Source of the DNA: Halomonas lysinitropha
GTDB taxonomy: Bacteria; Pseudomonadota; Gammaproteobacteria; Pseudomonadales; Halomonadaceae
Assembly: GCF_902500215.1 (NCBI RefSeq)
Contig: NZ_CABVOU010000027.1
Span: 179,398 to 243,397, forward strand
Length of the DNA stretch: 64,000 nt
Direction of reading: 5' to 3'
The notes under the pieces are model-generated. The model saw only the letters and a program-made list of their open reading frames with translations, made no database searches and was not told the origin of the DNA. Of this stretch, positions 46,109 through 54,098 are shown in pieces. The position numbers were made by a program, and so were the translations under genes. Position 1 is the stretch's first letter, and every line of letters starts with the position of its first letter.

Positions 46109-48132
46109 GGCCGCGTGCTCGGGTAGAGGTTCGGGAGGGTGGTCTGGACCTTCAGCCAGATCTGATCTTCGTTCAGGGTATCGGTCCCCGACAGCCTGTC
46201 ACGCAGCTGGTTACCGGAATAGCTCAGCGTGAGCTCCAGACCAGGTCGGTTGGTATCGGCTTTACGCAGGGTCCAGTTGAGCTGACCACTGGCATAGCGG
46301 CTTACCTGGCGCTGGGCAAAGTAGGGGTCGTCCTCGGCATTGTAGTGATCGAGGGTGATATCCAAGCGTGCAGAGAGGCGGTCCGGAATCAACTCGGCCG
46401 TTGCCCCGAGGCTATAGAGCTGCTGGTCGGTGCTTTCCCCTCCTGCCCGATAGCGGGTTCGAGTATCCTGAACCCCGGCCGTGAGGTAGTAGCTATCGGA
46501 CAGCTCAAGGCCCAGTTGCCAACCGAGGTGCTGCAGGTCTGTATCCGGTTGCCAACCGGTATGATCGGTCAGCCGTTCCATGCCGGCATCCACCGACCAG
46601 TTCCAGCGCTCTTTCTGGAAGCTGGCACCGAACTGAACCCCCTCGGTCGTGAGGTCTTCGGGGAAATAGCTGGAGGGTGTCGACAGGTCTTTTCGCCTGG
46701 ATCGATCCAGCGACAGGGTATAGCTGGGTTGGCCCAGATAGGCGAGAATGCTGCCCGGTTCCGGTTCCTCATAGTCGCTGTAGCCGAGCTGGGCATTCCA
46801 GCGTCGGGTTTCCGTGGTCGGATAGCTGGCATTGCTGTCGACGTTATCCTCTTCTACCGTGAAGCTGGTATCCCAGAACCACTTGTCACGCTCGCCGGAA
46901 ACAAACAGTCGGCGCATGTACAGATCATTGGGAAGCGCCCGGTGAGCAAGGCTGCGGTAGAAGGCTCCCACTTTCTGGGCCTCGGCGCCGAAACTCCAGT
47001 GGATAGGCGTTTCGGCCTCCGATGGCTCGGGATCCAGGGTTATCAGTCCCGACCAGGCGTTGTCCTCCACCGCCTCGAAGCCGAAATCGCGCCCGTCGAA
47101 ATCGTAGCGACTGGTGGCATGTTCGAATCGCATGCGCAGCGATCTATCAAGGAAGAAGCCATCCATGACGGCATTCCAGGCATCCCCGTCGTGGACCCGG
47201 TTGACCGGGTTCGCCGACCACTTGCTGGCGCTTGTGCTGCTTACGCGCCCACTGAGATAGGTACTGCTGAACTGGATCTCCGTGCTGTCTCCAGGCTCCC
47301 AGCGAGTCTGCCAGCGGCCACCCGTGATGCGGTTGTCGTCATCATCCAGTCCGATGCCGTCACGCAGGCCCAGATTTCGGGTGCTGCTCATGCTGAACAG
47401 CCTCATGTCACTCTGTAGATCGTCGAGACTTACATCGCCGGCCATGCCACGTTGCTGATAGCCGTCCATGATCAGGCTGGTGTCACCCATTTGTTGGTCA
47501 CCTGCGGCAACCCTGGCTGTTTCGGTTTCTGCCAGTAGGGTCATGCGCGTCATGTCCAGATGCCGGCCTGTGGTGCCCTGGCTGGCTCGGTTGACATACT
47601 CCAGGTCGGCATGACCCTCGATACGCAGATGATCCGCCTCCAGTTCCGAGTACCATTGGCTGAAGCCGCTGGCATTGAACGCTTCCGGCCCCGCCATGTT
47701 GTGCTCTGCCAGCCGCTGGTTGGCGGTCAACTCAGAGTTGCCTTCGACCGTGATAGCCTTGAAGGCGGCGGTCTGGCGTACCTGGAAGGTCCAGTAGCCA
47801 AGCTCTTCTACCGAGCCATCCTCGCCGTAGTACATCAGGCGAAGCTCATGTTCTTCGGCGGACATGGCTCTTACCGGTTGATAGCGAAGACTCAGCGATT
47901 TCCAGGTCACCATCTCGGTGACATCGATGCTATCGAGCTCCAGGCGAATGAATGGCTTCCATTCCGGGGCGACGGCATCGGAGAAATCCAGTTTCAGTGC
48001 ATCCTTCGGGCGATAAAAACCTTGAGTTTCCGGCTTGTCCAGCGTGGCTGACAACTGTCCGACCTGGGGTGATGCCAGCGCCATGAGTGGTATCAGCATC
48101 AGCAATGGTGTCAAGGAGCGAGCCAGGTTCAT
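46105..48132 (-). CDS. Predicted outer-membrane beta-barrel protein, unknown function
   Basis: The 675-residue protein has a signal peptide (LTPLLMLIPLMALASPQ). The first 130 residues look like a soluble beta domain (RLELDSIDVTEMVTWKSLSLRY). From about residue 160 onward short amphipathic strands alternate with Asp/Ser/Asn-rich turns (RMRFEHATSRYDFDG, LGYSDYEEPEPGS, LELSDSYYLTAGVQ, QLNWTLRKADTN), a pattern typical of outer-membrane barrels. It does not end in the usual terminal Phe, and no TonB-box or plug domain was seen. Family not recognised. First of the overlapping five-gene set; overlaps the next gene by ATGA. Confidence 0.65.
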   Translation of the reverse strand: MNLARSLTPLLMLIPLMALASPQVGQLSATLDKPETQGFYRPKDALKLDFSDAVAPEWKPFIRLELDSIDVTEMVTWKSLSLRYQPVRAMSAEEHELRLMYYGEDGSVEELGYWTFQVRQTAAFKAITVEGNSELTANQRLAEHNMAGPEAFNASGFSQWYSELEADHLRIEGHADLEYVNRASQGTTGRHLDMTRMTLLAETETARVAAGDQQMGDTSLIMDGYQQRGMAGDVSLDDLQSDMRLFSMSSTRNLGLRDGIGLDDDDNRITGGRWQTRWEPGDSTEIQFSSTYLSGRVSSTSASKWSANPVNRVHDGDAWNAVMDGFFLDRSLRMRFEHATSRYDFDGRDFGFEAVEDNAWSGLITLDPEPSEAETPIHWSFGAEAQKVGAFYRSLAHRALPNDLYMRRLFVSGERDKWFWDTSFTVEEDNVDSNASYPTTETRRWNAQLGYSDYEEPEPGSILAYLGQPSYTLSLDRSRRKDLSTPSSYFPEDLTTEGVQFGASFQKERWNWSVDAGMERLTDHTGWQPDTDLQHLGWQLGLELSDSYYLTAGVQDTRTRYRAGGESTDQQLYSLGATAELIPDRLSARLDITLDHYNAEDDPYFAQRQVSRYASGQLNWTLRKADTNRPGLELTLSYSGNQLRDRLSGTDTLNEDQIWLKVQTTLPNLYPSTRP

Positions 48133-48218
48133 TGTATGTACCGCCCTGATTATTGTTTGTTGTTGGCTGGCTTGCCGTCACCATGAACTGGTTCGCGGGC
48201 ATCAGCCGAGCGATTCAT

Positions 48219-48602
48219 TTACTCCGAGGGGCGCCCCGTGCGGGCACTTCGCTTGGAGATACTGGCTGGTGTTGGGCAGCCCATCACGGCGGAATTTACC
48301 CGCTTTCCGCCTGAACGCTGGCAGACGTCAATGTCACGAGCGAGCTCTCTGGAAGCGCGAACGACGGTAGGGTTGTTGCCTGCAATATTTCCTTCGTTTC
48401 GGCACAAGATATCGGCGTTGGTCACGGCGCCTTCCAGGTTGGAATGGATGGAAAAAGTGGTCTCATCCTCACAGACGATGACGAAATGCTGGGATCCCAG
48501 CTGGTGGATGTTGTAGGCCGAAGCGGTGGGGATCATCATTGTCATGCCTGCCAGGCAAACCAGGATGAAAACAAGTCGCGATCTTCTTGCAGGGGACGTC
48601 AT
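48219..48602 (-). CDS. Small secreted cysteine protein A, paralog of the next gene upstream
   Basis: The 127-residue protein has a signal peptide ending near residue 29 (PTASAY). The mature part has cysteines at 44, 67, 94 and 109, and the segment ASRELARDIDVCQRSGGKRV. These align with the protein at 48685-49116 in sequence (SAY after the signal, VIVC, RELAR, CQR), with Cys44 and Cys67 at identical positions. Two disulfides are likely. GGGAG precedes the ATG. Family not recognised. It lies 86 bp upstream of the beta-barrel gene on the same strand. Confidence 0.72.
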   Translation of the reverse strand: MTSPARRSRLVFILVCLAGMTMMIPTASAYNIHQLGSQHFVIVCEDETTFSIHSNLEGAVTNADILCRNEGNIAGNNPTVVRASRELARDIDVCQRSGGKRVNSAVMGCPTPASISKRSARTGRPSE

Positions 48603-48638
48603 GAATATCTCCCGAGTTTCCCATGGCGAGGTGATGAG

Positions 48639-48672
48639 CAGTGGCCATGCTTCAGTTGTCGCATGGCCACTG
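48639..48672. terminator. Perfect 12-bp stem-loop between the two paralogs
   Basis: CAGTGGCCATGC (48639-48650) and GCATGGCCACTG (48661-48672) pair perfectly with a 10-nt loop, in the 82-bp gap between two same-strand genes. It may attenuate or stabilise the transcript so that the first paralog is made in excess. Confidence 0.6.
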
Positions 48673-48684
48673 ATTTACTTCGAA

Positions 48685-49116
48685 TTATTCGCGACTCCTT
48701 TTCATCTCCTCGATGGATACCTTGCCTGCACCGCCACCTCCGCTTTCGGCTTGACGAAGTAGTTTGGGGCTTGCCTTGTCGATGCATTTCACGGCGTTTC
48801 GCTCGACCTTCTCGCCACGCCCCCGCTGACATTGTTGCACGGTTCGGGCCAACTCACGGTCGGCAGGAAGAACGTCGGTACCGCCTCCACCGCCGACGAT
48901 GCCGCCATGGCCCTCGCAGAGGGCTTCCCCGACGATGCCGATACCCCCGGGGCCGCCGCCATAGGAAAAGATCTGACCATCTGCACAGATAATGGCGTAT
49001 AGCCGGTCTTCCAGCTTGTAGACGGTATAGGCCGAAGCAGAGGGGATGGTGAGAGCGCCAAATGCCAGGCCGAGAACCATGGCGCTGATACCGGTTCGAG
49101 AGAATCTGGGTTTCAT
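48685..49116 (-). CDS. Small secreted cysteine protein B, glycine-rich
   Basis: The 143-residue protein has a signal peptide ending near residue 29 (PSASAY), cysteines at 44, 67, 96 and 111, and the segment ADRELARTVQQCQRGRGEKV. Two glycine-rich stretches (53-60 and 71-79) and a charged tail set it apart from its paralog. Start at ATG 49116 with GGAGG 6 nt upstream. It is the first gene of the minus-strand cluster. On the minus strand GTGAACC, similar to the GAAC of ECF -35 boxes, occurs about 75 bp upstream. Unknown function. Confidence 0.72.
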   Translation of the reverse strand: MKPRFSRTGISAMVLGLAFGALTIPSASAYTVYKLEDRLYAIICADGQIFSYGGGPGGIGIVGEALCEGHGGIVGGGGGTDVLPADRELARTVQQCQRGRGEKVERNAVKCIDKASPKLLRQAESGGGGAGKVSIEEMKRSRE

Positions 49117-49387
49117 GATGACCTCCAGGACACTGTTTTTCGTTTGCAAAGGCTTGCGGTGTTCGCAGGTAGGTCGTTGGAGCGTGAAGAAAGGTTCACT
49201 CGTTTTTTTTTGGTCCGCGCCTCACGCCCTGTTTTTAGCCTAGTTTCATTAGCAAGGACTGCAAGACACCTGGAGGATATACTTGCTCGTACAACCCGGA
49301 GGAGTGCTCTCCCGGGGGAGTTGTCAGAGCAGGCCGGGAGGGGCACTCTTTGGGTAACAATCATGATCGACCGAAGGAGAGTACCGC

Positions 49388-51076
49388 ATGACCGATACCC
49401 ACCAGGATCTCCGCCGCCGCCACTCCGCCGAGGTGGTGGACGGGGTCGGCAAGTCCGCCAGCCGCGCCATGCTGCGCGCGGTGGGCTTCACCGACGAGGA
49501 TTTCAGGAAGCCCCAGGTGGGCATCGCCTCTACCTGGAGCAACCTCACGCCCTGCAACAGCCATATCGACGATCTGGCGCGCCGGGCCAGCGACGGCGCC
49601 GATGCGGCCGGCGGCAAGGGGGTGATCTTCAACACCATCACCATCTCGGACGGCATCGCCAACGGCACCGAGGGCATGAAGTATTCGCTGGTCTCGCGGG
49701 AGGTGATCGCCGACTCCATCGAGACGGTGGCCGGCTGCGAGGGGTTCGATGGCCTGGTGGCCATCGGCGGCTGCGACAAGAACATGCCGGGCTGTCTGAT
49801 GGGGCTGGCGCGCCTCGACCGACCGAGTGTCTTCGTCTACGGCGGTACCATCCTGCCCGGCAAGGGCCACACCGACATCGTCTCGGTGTTCGAGGCCATG
49901 GGCGCCTACAGTCGCGGCGACCTGGACCTGATCGAGGTGAAGCAGATCGAGGAGACGGCGATCCCCGGCCCCGGCTCCTGCGGTGGCATGTACACCGCCA
50001 ATACCATGGCCTCGGCCATCGAGGCGCTGGGCATGAGCCTGCCCGGCAGCTCGGCGCAGAACGCCGTTTCCAACGACAAGAGTGAAGACTGCGAGGCGGC
50101 CGGCGCCGCGGTGCTCAAGCTTCTGGAGCGTGACATCAAGCCCTCCGACATCATGACGCGTCAGGCCTTCGAGAATGCCATCACCGTGGTGATCGCCCTG
50201 GGCGGCTCCACCAACGCGGTGCTGCACCTGATCGCCATGGCCAGCACCATCGGGGTGGAGCTGTCGCTCGAGGACTTCACCGAGATCGGCCGGCGCGTGC
50301 CGGTGGTCGCCGACCTGCGGCCCAGCGGCCACTACATGATGAGCGAGCTGGTGGCGATCGGCGGCATCCAGCCGCTGATGAAGACCCTGCTCGATGCCGG
50401 CCTGCTGCACGGCGACTGCCTGACGGTGACCGGCCAGACACTGGCCGAGAACCTGTCCGATGTCGCCCCTTATCCCGATGAACAGAAGATCATCGCCCCG
50501 CTGGACCGCCCGGTGAAGGCCGAAAGCCACCTGCGTATCCTGCACGGCAACCTGGCGCCGGAGGGGGCGGTGGCCAAGATTACCGGCAAGGAGGGCACAC
50601 GCTTTTCCGGCTCGGCGCGGGTGTTCGGCTCCGAGGAGGAGGCCCAGGCACGCATCAACGACGGCACCGTGGTGGCCGGCGACGTGGTGGTGATCCGCTA
50701 CGAGGGGCCCCGAGGCGGACCCGGCATGCGTGAAATGCTCACCCCGACCTCGGCGATCATGGGCCGGGGGCTGGGCAGCGAGGTGGCGTTGATCACCGAC
50801 GGGCGCTTCTCCGGCGGCAGCCACGGGTTCGTGGTGGGCCACGTGACGCCCGAGGCCTTCGACGGTGGTCCTCTGGCGCTGGTGGAGGATGGCGACCGCA
50901 TCACCATCGACGCCGAAGCCGATACCATCGACATCGACCTCTCCGACGAGGAGCTCATGCGTCGCCGCGCGGCCTGGCGCCAGCCGGCGCCGCGCTATAC
51001 GCGCGGGGTACTGTCGAAGTACGCGCGGACGGTGAGTTCGGCCTCCACCGGGGCGGTGACCGACCAGCCGGAGTGA
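49388..51076 (+). CDS. ilvD: Dihydroxy-acid dehydratase
   Basis: The 562-residue enzyme dehydrates 2,3-dihydroxy acids in valine, leucine and isoleucine synthesis. Cluster ligands Cys56 (TPCNSH), Cys129 ([10 protein letters not shown]) and Cys198 ([14 protein letters not shown]) follow the three-Cys pattern, [2Fe-2S] or [4Fe-4S] not decidable. It is the shorter form (562 versus about 616 in E. coli as I recall). GAAGGAG precedes the ATG. It stands alone; no other ilv gene is near. Cytoplasmic. Confidence 0.96.
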   Translation: MTDTHQDLRRRHSAEVVDGVGKSASRAMLRAVGFTDEDFRKPQVGIASTWSNLTPCNSHIDDLARRASDGADAAGGKGVIFNTITISDGIANGTEGMKYSLVSREVIADSIETVAGCEGFDGLVAIGGCDKNMPGCLMGLARLDRPSVFVYGGTILPGKGHTDIVSVFEAMGAYSRGDLDLIEVKQIEETAIPGPGSCGGMYTANTMASAIEALGMSLPGSSAQNAVSNDKSEDCEAAGAAVLKLLERDIKPSDIMTRQAFENAITVVIALGGSTNAVLHLIAMASTIGVELSLEDFTEIGRRVPVVADLRPSGHYMMSELVAIGGIQPLMKTLLDAGLLHGDCLTVTGQTLAENLSDVAPYPDEQKIIAPLDRPVKAESHLRILHGNLAPEGAVAKITGKEGTRFSGSARVFGSEEEAQARINDGTVVAGDVVVIRYEGPRGGPGMREMLTPTSAIMGRGLGSEVALITDGRFSGGSHGFVVGHVTPEAFDGGPLALVEDGDRITIDAEADTIDIDLSDEELMRRRAAWRQPAPRYTRGVLSKYARTVSSASTGAVTDQPE

Positions 51077-51198
51077 ACGAGACAAGCAAAGGGGCAGTGC
51101 GTGCGAGGCTTTTCCTGTCCGAGGGCTGCCTTGTACGCTTATCACTGAGGTTCCAGCTGATCCATTGCAACAACACTCAGTCAGCGACAGGAGGCAGC

Positions 51199-51387
51199 AT
51201 GCCGAAAGCCGGACCCAAGCAAGCCAGAGTCGAGCCGATCCGTGAAGCCGAAGATCCCAACCTGCCGGTCGTCGGTTGGCATGTCATCGACGAGACGGAT
51301 CCGCAAAACGAGATCGCTGTCTCGCAGCATGACACCGAAGCGGACGCCATCCGCGCTGCGGAGGAGTACGAGCAGCGCGAGCAGTGA
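51199..51387 (+). CDS. Small DUF2188-like protein
   Basis: The 62-residue soluble protein has LPVVGWHVIDETDPQNEIAV and HDTEADAIRAAEEYEQRE, resembling the beta-hairpin plus helix of DUF2188 proteins (family resemblance recalled, not searched). AGGAGG lies 6 nt before the ATG at 51199. Monocistronic, before a large perfect hairpin. Function unknown. Confidence 0.6.
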   Translation: MPKAGPKQARVEPIREAEDPNLPVVGWHVIDETDPQNEIAVSQHDTEADAIRAAEEYEQREQ

Positions 51388-51499
51388 GAATGGCCAGCAG
51401 CAGCCAGCTAGCGGTCGAGTAACCCGGCCCGTTCCGAGAAAGCCGTAGAAGTCGATCAAGAAGGATTCGTTCGCGTGGCGGGCAAGGCCGCCGCCAACG

Positions 51500-51541
51500 C
51501 GCAGTACGCCCCTGCCGGGAGACCGGCAGGGGCGTACTGCG
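51500..51541. terminator. Perfect 19-bp stem-loop between converging genes
   Basis: CGCAGTACGCCCCTGCCGG (51500-51518) pairs over all 19 bp with 51523-51541, loop GAGA. It stands in the 243-bp gap between the small gene and selD. It has no T-run on either strand, so it may act as a bidirectional terminator or be a mobile palindrome. Confidence 0.6.
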
Positions 51542-51630
51542 TCAGGGTGCGAAGGGCCAAGCCGGCCACTATCTGAGGTTGCCGAGCATCTGGCGGCATC
51601 CGGGGGTGCCGTCGACCTCGGTCGCCCCCT

Positions 51631-53970
51631 TCAATCCGTCAGTTGGATGGGTTCCAGCGCCTTACCCGGGTCGAGTACGCGGCCGATGATCGCGGCTCGG
51701 GTGTAGCCCAGGGCGTGCAGGGCCGCGAGACACGCCTCGGCGCGTTCGGCGGGTACACCGGCGAGCAGGCCCCCGGCGGTCTGGGGGTCGAAGAGCAGCG
51801 GGTAGCGGGGGTGCTCGACCCAGTCGGCCTGGTCGCGGATGGCCCGTCGCAGGCGTACGTTGGCGGACTGCAGGGAGCTCAGGATGCCGGCGGCCACCGT
51901 CTCCTCCGCGCCTTCCAGCAGCGGCAGGGCCGCCAGGGCGAGCTCGGCCTCCACGCCCGAGGGGCGGGTCATCTCGACCAGGTGGCCCAGCAGGCCGAAG
52001 CCGGTGAGGTCGGTGCAAGCGGTGGCGCCGTTCTCGCGCAGGCAGCTCGCCGCCTGGCGGCTGGACTGGCACATGCTCGCCAGAGCGGCATCGATCCAGC
52101 GCCCTCGGGCGGCCAGCCTGGCATGGGCGGCGAACAGCGTGCCGGTCCCCAGGGGCTTGGTGAGGATCAGCGTCTGGCCGGGGCGCAGGCCGCCTTTGGT
52201 CAGCATCGACTCGCTCGCGCCGTCGTCGCCGCCGGCATCGATCAGGCCATTGACGGCGAAGCCCAGGGCCAGCTCGCTGCCCTCGCCGGTGTGCCCGCCG
52301 ACCAGGGTGCAGCCGGCCTCGTTGAGCACCTCCACGGCGCCGCGCATCATCTGGTAGATGGTGTCCTCCACCTTGGCCTCGAGGCCCTGGGGCACCGTGG
52401 CCACGGCGGTCGCGGTCTGCGCCTCGGCGCCCATGGCGAAGATGTCGCCCAGGGCGTGGTTGGCGGCGACCTTGCCGAACACGTAGGGGTCGTCGATGAA
52501 GGCGCGGAAGAAGTCGATGGTGTGCACCATGTCCTTGCCCGGCGGAACCCTTACCACCGCGGCGTCGTCCGGGGCATGCAGGCCGACACGCACCTCGTCG
52601 CGCGCCACCGGCTCGAGAGACGCCAGGGCCCGGGAGAGCACCGAGGCGCCCACCTTGGCCCCGCAGCCGCCGCAGCGCATGGCGATGGCGGATATCGCCT
52701 GGGCATTCTCCTCCTCGTCCAGCACCACCCGGCTGACACCGGGAGCCTGCATGCTCTTCTCGTTCATGGGCGGCAGGTCGTTGAAGCGGGCCATGAAGCG
52801 CCGGTCGATACCGTCCTTCCAGCGCCACACCCAGTCGCCTGCCAGGCACAGCCCGCCCCGGGAGGCCACGGCGTGGCGGTCGCCGGTGCTGATCAGGGCC
52901 AGCCATTTCGCCTGGGGGTGGTAGGGCGTCAGGGGGCGACCGGTCACCGCGGCGCGCAGGTTGTCGGCCAGCGGCTTGCCCTGGCGCACGGCGAAGACCC
53001 CGGCCTTCTCGCGGGGATGGTTGACCTGGCTGGCGATGTCGCCGGCGGCGAAGATGCGCGAGTCCGACGGCGAGCGCAGGGTGTCGTCGACCTGAATGAA
53101 GCCGTCATCATCGAGGGCCAGCCGGGTGTCGCGCAGCCAGGTGGCGCCGCCGGCGTTGGTCACCCAGACGATCTCGTCGACGGGGTGCCAGCTGCCGTCG
53201 GCGGCCTGCAGGCGGCCCGCCTCAACGTCGACGACCTCGGTGGCGGTGTGCACCTCGACGCCACGGCAGGCCAGGGTATCGCGGAAATGCGCTCGCACCC
53301 GCGCATTGTGGGTCGGCAGGATCTGCTCGCCGCGAGTGAAAAGGGCAAAGGAGAGCTCGGTCGGGTCGCGCCCCCGGGCGGCCAGTTCCCTTGTCAGTCG
53401 ATACTGCATGGCCAGCAGCAGCTCCACGCCGCCGGCGCCGCCGCCGACCACCGCGACCCGGGTGTGCCCTCCATGCGTCTCGATGCGCTGGAGCAGCCGC
53501 TGCCAGCGATCGTTGAACTGGTGGATCGGCTTGACTGGGATCGCATGCTCGTCGGCGCCGCTGACCGCCTCCACGCGCGGCGTCGAGCCGATATTGATCG
53601 ACATCCAGTCATAGGGGACCGGGGGGCGTGAACGGCAGAGCACGGTCTGCGCCTCGTGGTCGATGCCGATGGCCTCGTCGCTGAAGAAGCGTGCGCCGGC
53701 ATATTCCGCCAGCCGGCGCAGGTCGATATGCACGTCGTCGTAGGTGTAATGCCCAGCGACATAGCCCGGCAACATGCCTGAATAGGGGGTATGAGTATCG
53801 CGGCAGATCAGGGTGAGCCTGACGCCCGGCTCCGGATTCATGGCGAAGCGCTTCAGCACCCCCACGTGGGTGTGCCCGCCGCCGACGAGGACGATATCCC
53901 GTAACGCTTGTAACCCCGGGGGCTGCTGGGGTGGCTGCATGGTCAGGCTCGCTTCGCATAGATGGGGCAT
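51631..53970 (-). CDS. selD: Fused FAD-dependent NADH-dehydrogenase-like domain / selenide,water dikinase SelD
   Basis: The 779-residue fusion has an N-terminal pyridine-nucleotide-disulfide oxidoreductase half (residues about 24-400: DIVLVGGGHTHVGVLKRF, RVAVVGGGAGGVELLLA, SRIFAAGDIAS) and a C-terminal SelD half (about 430-779). SelD makes selenophosphate from selenide and ATP. The catalytic motif is MRCGGCGAKVGA, with a Cys (about 436) and Lys (about 439) at the positions of E. coli Cys17/Lys20; there is no Sec codon. The first half may deliver reduced selenium. Start at 53970 or 53940 (MQPPQQPP) is unclear. selA and selB are not in the window. It lies just downstream of ttrA on the same strand. 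Confidence 0.93.
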   Translation of the reverse strand: MPHLCEASLTMQPPQQPPGLQALRDIVLVGGGHTHVGVLKRFAMNPEPGVRLTLICRDTHTPYSGMLPGYVAGHYTYDDVHIDLRRLAEYAGARFFSDEAIGIDHEAQTVLCRSRPPVPYDWMSINIGSTPRVEAVSGADEHAIPVKPIHQFNDRWQRLLQRIETHGGHTRVAVVGGGAGGVELLLAMQYRLTRELAARGRDPTELSFALFTRGEQILPTHNARVRAHFRDTLACRGVEVHTATEVVDVEAGRLQAADGSWHPVDEIVWVTNAGGATWLRDTRLALDDDGFIQVDDTLRSPSDSRIFAAGDIASQVNHPREKAGVFAVRQGKPLADNLRAAVTGRPLTPYHPQAKWLALISTGDRHAVASRGGLCLAGDWVWRWKDGIDRRFMARFNDLPPMNEKSMQAPGVSRVVLDEEENAQAISAIAMRCGGCGAKVGASVLSRALASLEPVARDEVRVGLHAPDDAAVVRVPPGKDMVHTIDFFRAFIDDPYVFGKVAANHALGDIFAMGAEAQTATAVATVPQGLEAKVEDTIYQMMRGAVEVLNEAGCTLVGGHTGEGSELALGFAVNGLIDAGGDDGASESMLTKGGLRPGQTLILTKPLGTGTLFAAHARLAARGRWIDAALASMCQSSRQAASCLRENGATACTDLTGFGLLGHLVEMTRPSGVEAELALAALPLLEGAEETVAAGILSSLQSANVRLRRAIRDQADWVEHPRYPLLFDPQTAGGLLAGVPAERAEACLAALHALGYTRAAIIGRVLDPGKALEPIQLTD

Positions 53971-54004
53971 GGGGTTGCGACGTCATTCTAAAGGCAAATC
54001 GATG

Positions 54005-54042
54005 ACAGGACGTCACCCCGGTGGTCCGGCGTGACGTCCTGT
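54005..54042 (-). terminator. Stem-loop between ttrA and selD
   Basis: ACAGGACGTCAC (54005-54016) and GTGACGTCCTGT (54031-54042) pair perfectly over 12 bp, after the ttrA stop and 35 bp before selD on the minus strand. It probably ends or attenuates the ttr transcript before selD. Confidence 0.6.
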
Positions 54043-54098
54043 CTCAAGTGGCACTTTCGCTGGCCTGTTCAGCCGAGAGAGGGGCATGACGCCCCGTG

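Noticed and set aside
51631..53970. Selenocysteine in the SelD fusion or in the TtrA-type enzyme
   Set aside because: Both have ordinary Cys at the key site (MRCGGCGAK and HGSYCGLAY) and neither frame contains an internal TGA.
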